Below the pieces are notes generated by a model. It did no database searches. It saw nothing but the letters and a program-made list of their open reading frames with translations, and was not told where the DNA came from. Positions 23,398 to 26,249 of a DNA stretch of 26,249 bases are shown piece after piece. The DNA comes from Selenomonadaceae bacterium UBA3796 (GTDB lineage: Bacteria > Bacillota > Negativicutes > Selenomonadales > Selenomonadaceae), in NCBI GenBank assembly GCA_002369175.1, contig DFES01000094.1, positions 4,548 through 30,796 on the forward strand. The letters are read 5' to 3'. The translations under genes and the position numbers were made by a program. Within the stretch, counting starts at the first letter, position 1; every line of letters starts with the position of its first letter.

Positions 23398-23431
23398 TGC
23401 CCCTGGAGACGCTCCAACATCCCCAGGGGCA
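23398..23431 (-). ncRNA. Intercistronic hairpin between ptsH and ptsI
   Basis: TGCCCCTGG (23398-23406) pairs with CCAGGGGCA (23423-23431), 9 GC-rich bp, loop 16 bases. No T run follows on the minus strand, so it is more likely an mRNA-stability or partial-attenuation element than a full terminator. Not an independent RNA gene as far as can be seen. Confidence 0.55.
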
Positions 23432-23448
23432 ACTTTCCTGCGTGTTGC

Positions 23449-23715
23449 TCACTCTTCGCCGAACTTGGACGCAACGAGCTCCGTCAACGCTTTGACAGCA
23501 TCTGCCTCATCCGGTCCATCAGCGCAAATCGTGATTTCCGTTCCCTTTACCAGCCCCATGCTCATGATCATGAGAATGCTCTTGGCATCAACGGTCTTGC
23601 CTTTGGCCTTGATCTGAACCTTGGACTTGAACTTTGTAGCCGTCTGCACGAAGATAGATGCAGGGCGAGCATGAATACCAGTCTTGTTTTCAATCGTAAT
23701 CGTTTCTTCAGTCAT
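23449..23715 (-). CDS. ptsH: Phosphocarrier protein HPr (PtsH)
   Basis: 88 residues. Carries phosphate from enzyme I to sugar-specific IIA proteins on His15 (KTGIHARPAS). Ser46 in DAKSILMIMSMGL is the HPr-kinase site used in Firmicute carbon catabolite regulation, so this HPr is predicted to be regulatory too; the residue after Ser46 is Ile, as in several Firmicutes. GGAGAG lies before ATG 23715. First gene of ptsHI; the 254-base region upstream, shared with the divergent membrane protein gene, shows no convincing promoter on this strand. Confidence 0.97.
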   Translation of the reverse strand: MTEETITIENKTGIHARPASIFVQTATKFKSKVQIKAKGKTVDAKSILMIMSMGLVKGTEITICADGPDEADAVKALTELVASKFGEE

Positions 23716-23923
23716 TGCACTCTCTCCATTCTTGATAATAAGTGAACATTTAGCCTGTGTGGCGATCTTTACCTTGCCTTACTTCGACACAAAGAAACAA
23801 TTTCCTCCTTGCCTGAAAGAAAAATATAAAATTTGTTCTCCCGGAAACTTTTTTCACGAAAATCGGATATGCACTGGAAAAAAAAACGGTAACGGTGTAC
23901 AATAAAGTAGGTGGAATATTCGA

Positions 23924-23937
23924 GTCAACCTGTTGAC
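23924..23937. promoter_or_regulatory. Inverted repeat upstream of the membrane TPR gene
   Basis: GTCAAC-CT-GTTGAC is a perfect dyad about 32 bases before the GTG start. A TACAAT (23898-23903) upstream could be a -10 but has no good -35. The dyad may be an operator or a leader hairpin. Confidence 0.4.
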
Positions 23938-23969
23938 ATGCAGAAAATCAGAGAGAAGGAGAGCTATTC

Positions 23970-25133
23970 GTGACATTTATCCTGGTAACGCTCAGCATCA
24001 TGGGCGCCAGTATATTTCTCATATACAAGCTGACAAACCATTTCGGTTTCCGCATGAAATACAAGTCCCTTTTCCTCTGCGCCTTCATGGCATTCATGGT
24101 CAACGTCGCAGCAATCAGCATGTCTCCCTACCTGACAAAAGCACATTATATCCGACTTGTCCTTTTGGTCATAGTCGCCGCAGCGGTTGTCACCTTGTAC
24201 AATGAATACCTGGTTCGCCATGATACGGTTGCGGCTGACGGTACGGAAGCTCTTCCGGCAAAGGAGGCGCCATCGGACAACCCTGGCTTTATGGGGAAGC
24301 TGGCCTCCAAAATGACCCTGGCTCCGCTGCAGGCGGCACTCACCGGGAAACTGGCTCTGCTGGCAGGCCTGCGAAAGAGAGAAAAGGAACTGCCCCAGGA
24401 GTCCACAGAGGAGAGTCTGCCCGTCTCGACATCGGAGACTGAGAACAACGATGCTGATGTGAAAAAATCGGATACCAAAAACGCGGACACCCAAAAAGCT
24501 GAGCTCAAGGAAGCTGATCCCAAAGAAACTGCGCCTGCAGACATGCCTTCCGAAAAGGCCGTGCCTCCTGCAGAAGAGCCGAAAAAGAGAGCAACGCCCC
24601 CTGCAGAGCCTGCTCCGGAACCACCGGTCAAAGGGGCTAAGGCCAAGCGTGAGAAAGCGGTGAAAATGGCGGAGAAGCAGGCAAAGAAAGCCGAAGCTGC
24701 CAAAAACACCGCCCCTGCACCCCTTCGGGTGGAGCTCACCAAATTCCAATCCTTGGATGACCTCCTCGATTATGCCTACGAACAACAGTCGGAAAAGCAT
24801 ATGGACGAAGCCATCCTCGCTTACAAGGGCGCCTTGGAAACATACGGAGATGATGCCTATGCGCCCTTTATCGTCATTGATCTCGGCAACATCTACAAGG
24901 AAAGAGCCGCCTACAAGGATGCAATCCGCACATATGAGGACGCCCTTTCCCTTCCCGTTATTGCGAACGACGCTGCCACGTCGGAGAAGTTCCGCGAAAA
25001 CCTCTCCTACCTGCGCACCGTTCAATATATCCTGTCCAAACATAATTCACCACAGATGCCCTTCCAGGAGATCCCTGCGGATTACCTGAAGGAAATCGAG
25101 GCGGAATTCCAGTCGCGACAGATGCAATCTTAA
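23970..25133 (+). CDS. Membrane protein with charged linker and C-terminal TPRs, unknown function
   Basis: 387 residues; GTG start with AAGGAG 8 bases upstream. Not assigned to a named family. Three hydrophobic segments are visible at about residues 2-20, 33-51 and 59-78, then a long hydrophilic stretch rich in Glu, Lys, Ala and Pro (about 95-250, with repeated KSDTKNAD/KAELKEAD-like units). Residues about 255-350 carry two TPR-like helical hairpins (LLDYAYEQQSEKHMDEAILAYKGAL and LGNIYKERAAYKDAIRTYEDAL, cited in part). The basic loop between the first two helices suggests the N-terminus is outside and the tail with the TPRs is cytoplasmic (inference by positive-inside rule). It ends 18 bases before the PRC-barrel gene, so the two form a unit. 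Role unknown; TPRs suggest a scaffold. Confidence 0.85.
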   Translation: MTFILVTLSIMGASIFLIYKLTNHFGFRMKYKSLFLCAFMAFMVNVAAISMSPYLTKAHYIRLVLLVIVAAAVVTLYNEYLVRHDTVAADGTEALPAKEAPSDNPGFMGKLASKMTLAPLQAALTGKLALLAGLRKREKELPQESTEESLPVSTSETENNDADVKKSDTKNADTQKAELKEADPKETAPADMPSEKAVPPAEEPKKRATPPAEPAPEPPVKGAKAKREKAVKMAEKQAKKAEAAKNTAPAPLRVELTKFQSLDDLLDYAYEQQSEKHMDEAILAYKGALETYGDDAYAPFIVIDLGNIYKERAAYKDAIRTYEDALSLPVIANDAATSEKFRENLSYLRTVQYILSKHNSPQMPFQEIPADYLKEIEAEFQSRQMQS

Positions 25134-25151
25134 GATTATGGAGGAATAAGC

Positions 25152-26111
25152 ATGAAAAAAAGCGTAGAAATCCTCGGCCTTCCCGTCATCAGCATCACTG
25201 AGGGCCGTGAGCTCGGCATGAGCAAGACGCTCCTCATCGATGCCAGAAACGGCAAAGTCGCCGCCATCACCATTGAAGATGAGGACTGGTATCGCGGAGT
25301 CAAGCTCATCCCATACGAATCCGTCATCGCCATCGGCGATGATGCCGTAACCATCACCAACAGCGAAAACATCCTGAAACTGGATGAGGCTGCGGATTAC
25401 GAAAACCTTTTGGATGAGAACATCCGCATCATTGAGACAAAGGCCATCACCAAGAACGGCACGATCCAGGGCAAGATTTCCGAGCTCTATATCGGCGAGG
25501 ACGGAAGAATCGAAAAATGTGAAATCACCGCACCAGATGGAACGACTTCCGAGATTTTGACGGATCAAATCTCCATCTTCGGCAAACAGGTAACGGTGAT
25601 CGATCCCGACGGGGAAAAAAAAACTGAATTTATAGGCTCTGCAGCGCGGGAACCGGCTCCTGAACCGGCTCCCGCGCCCGCACCGGAGCCTGCACCGGCA
25701 CCTGAGCCGGAACCTGTATCTGTACCTGAGCCGGAGCCTGTACCGGAACCTGTACCCGAGCCCGAACCTGAGCCTGAGCCCGCGCCTGTGGCAGAAACAC
25801 CTCAGCCCCAAGCGGCTCCCGCCCCGGCAGCAAAGCCCGAGATCAAAGAAGCACCGAAAGCTGCTTTTCCGGCAAAACCGGCTCCCAAGGCCGCACCCAA
25901 GGCCGCTCCGGCGGAACCTGCCAAGCAGGCTACCGAAAAATCCACAGATGATCGTCATCGCCGCTACCTTTTGGGCAAAAAAGCAGCCCGCACCATCAAG
26001 ATGGACAACGGCATCGTCATCGTGGAAGCCGGCGCCGACATCACGGAGGAGGTTCTTCAGAAAGCAAAGCTCGCCAACAAGATCATCGAGCTTTCCATGA
26101 ACGTACAGTAA
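25152..26111 (+). CDS. PRC-barrel domain protein with Pro/Glu/Ala linker
   Basis: 319 residues; GGAGG lies before the ATG. Residues about 3-75 (ILGLPVISITEGRELGMSK, RGVKLIPYESVIAIGDDAVT) are a PRC-barrel, and residues about 85-160 (IETKAITKNGTIQGKISELYI, SEILTDQISIFGKQVTVID) look like a second. A Pro-Glu-Pro-Ala rich linker follows (about 165-265), with a Lys-Ala-Pro part at its end, like the TonB linker in composition. A conserved-looking C-terminus (RRYLLGKKAARTIKMDNGIV, then GADITEEVLQKAKLANKIIEL) closes it. No signal peptide or membrane segment is seen, so it should be cytoplasmic. PRC-barrels occur in RimM, photosynthetic H subunits and envelope/sporulation proteins; none of these roles can be assigned. 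Ended by a strong terminator. Confidence 0.85.
   Translation: MKKSVEILGLPVISITEGRELGMSKTLLIDARNGKVAAITIEDEDWYRGVKLIPYESVIAIGDDAVTITNSENILKLDEAADYENLLDENIRIIETKAITKNGTIQGKISELYIGEDGRIEKCEITAPDGTTSEILTDQISIFGKQVTVIDPDGEKKTEFIGSAAREPAPEPAPAPAPEPAPAPEPEPVSVPEPEPVPEPVPEPEPEPEPAPVAETPQPQAAPAPAAKPEIKEAPKAAFPAKPAPKAAPKAAPAEPAKQATEKSTDDRHRRYLLGKKAARTIKMDNGIVIVEAGADITEEVLQKAKLANKIIELSMNVQ
25650..25795 (+). repeat. Degenerate GAR-CCN repeat coding a Pro-Glu linker
   Basis: Successive 6-base units of the type CCTGAR/CCGGAR/GARCCT encode alternating Pro and Glu/Ala. The units vary in third position, arguing that it is an old, selected protein linker more than a recent DNA expansion. Confidence 0.85.
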
Positions 26112-26152
26112 AAAAAGCACGGAGGACTGCCATGCAGCCCTCCGTGCTTTTT
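26112..26152 (+). terminator. Rho-independent terminator after the PRC-barrel gene
   Basis: AAAAGCACGGAGG pairs with CCTCCGTGCTTTT around a 13-base loop, followed by T; starts right after the TAA stop. A-run on the left makes it usable on both strands. Confidence 0.93.
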
Positions 26153-26209
26153 CATCATATCATCTCCCGAAAAGTTTTATCAGAACATTCCATTAGAATA
26201 TATTTGTCT

Positions 26210-26240
26210 ACTGTACAAATACAGTGCTTTATGCTATACT
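26210..26240 (+). promoter_or_regulatory. Extended -10 promoter with overlapping dyad at the window edge
   Basis: TGTACA (26212-26217), 17-base spacer, TATACT (26235-26240) with the extended TGC before it. ACTGTA-CAAA-TACAGT (26210-26225) is a perfect dyad over the -35. Presumably drives a plus-strand gene beyond 26249. Confidence 0.5.
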
Positions 26241-26249
26241 ACAAAAAAG

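Noticed and set aside
23964..25043. Minus-strand frame opposite the TPR gene, and the similar one at 25047-26120
   Set aside because: Cys/Phe/Arg/Gly-rich low-complexity translation of the antisense of the Pro/Glu/Lys linkers.

Overview
The window looks like ordinary chromosome of a flagellated diderm Firmicute, most likely a member of the Negativicutes (Selenomonas-like). Three things point there. Flagellar P-ring and L-ring proteins (FlgI, FlgH, FlgA) imply an outer membrane. The gene order mreB/mbl-flgF-flgG matches the Bacillus order mbl-flhO-flhP. HPr carries the regulatory Ser46 of Firmicutes, and a YvyF-like flagellar Zn-ribbon protein is present. Protein families were recognised by eye from motifs; no database search was possible.

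Layout. (1) 1-4903, minus strand: the possible first codons of a gene at the left edge, murA (peptidoglycan precursor synthesis), a secreted SpoIVB-type S55 protease-like protein, and a secreted AMIN + phosphodiester-glycosidase protein. All relate to the envelope. (2) 5013-10772, minus strand: mreB, flgF, flgG, flgA, flgH, flgI, flgJ, ending in a strong terminator. A sigma-D/FliA-like promoter with a T10 run in its spacer lies between flgF and flgG. (3) 10998-12552: an L-lactate dehydrogenase-family gene (plus) facing a YvyF-like flagellar gene (minus). (4) 12768-15310, plus: metNIQ methionine importer, preceded by a sigma-A promoter and three 14-bp direct repeats. (5) purC (minus), and an orphan glucitol-type PTS IIA protein (plus).

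(6) 16957-21488, minus: folE-folP-folB-folK/folA fusion-ung-lacI, an apparent operon from one promoter upstream of folE. It holds GTP cyclohydrolase, dihydropteroate synthase, dihydroneopterin aldolase and a fused HPPK-DHFR protein, with a uracil-DNA glycosylase and a LacI-type regulator at the distal end. (7) 21633-23715, minus: ptsH-ptsI, the general PTS proteins, separated by a hairpin-bearing gap. (8) 23970-26111, plus: two genes of unknown function, a three-helix membrane protein with a charged linker and TPRs, then a PRC-barrel protein with a TonB-like Pro/Glu/Ala linker, closed by a strong terminator. At the right edge an extended -10 promoter overlapped by a dyad points to a gene outside the window.

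No rRNA, tRNA, CRISPR, transposon or prophage was seen, and no gene-free stretch exceeds 300 bases. The most interesting items are the two homopolymer tracts in expression-control positions, the HPPK-DHFR fusion, the atypical active site of the lactate dehydrogenase-like protein, and the uncharacterised TPR/PRC-barrel pair. Several start codons were moved inward where the longest frame begins inside the Shine-Dalgarno sequence.
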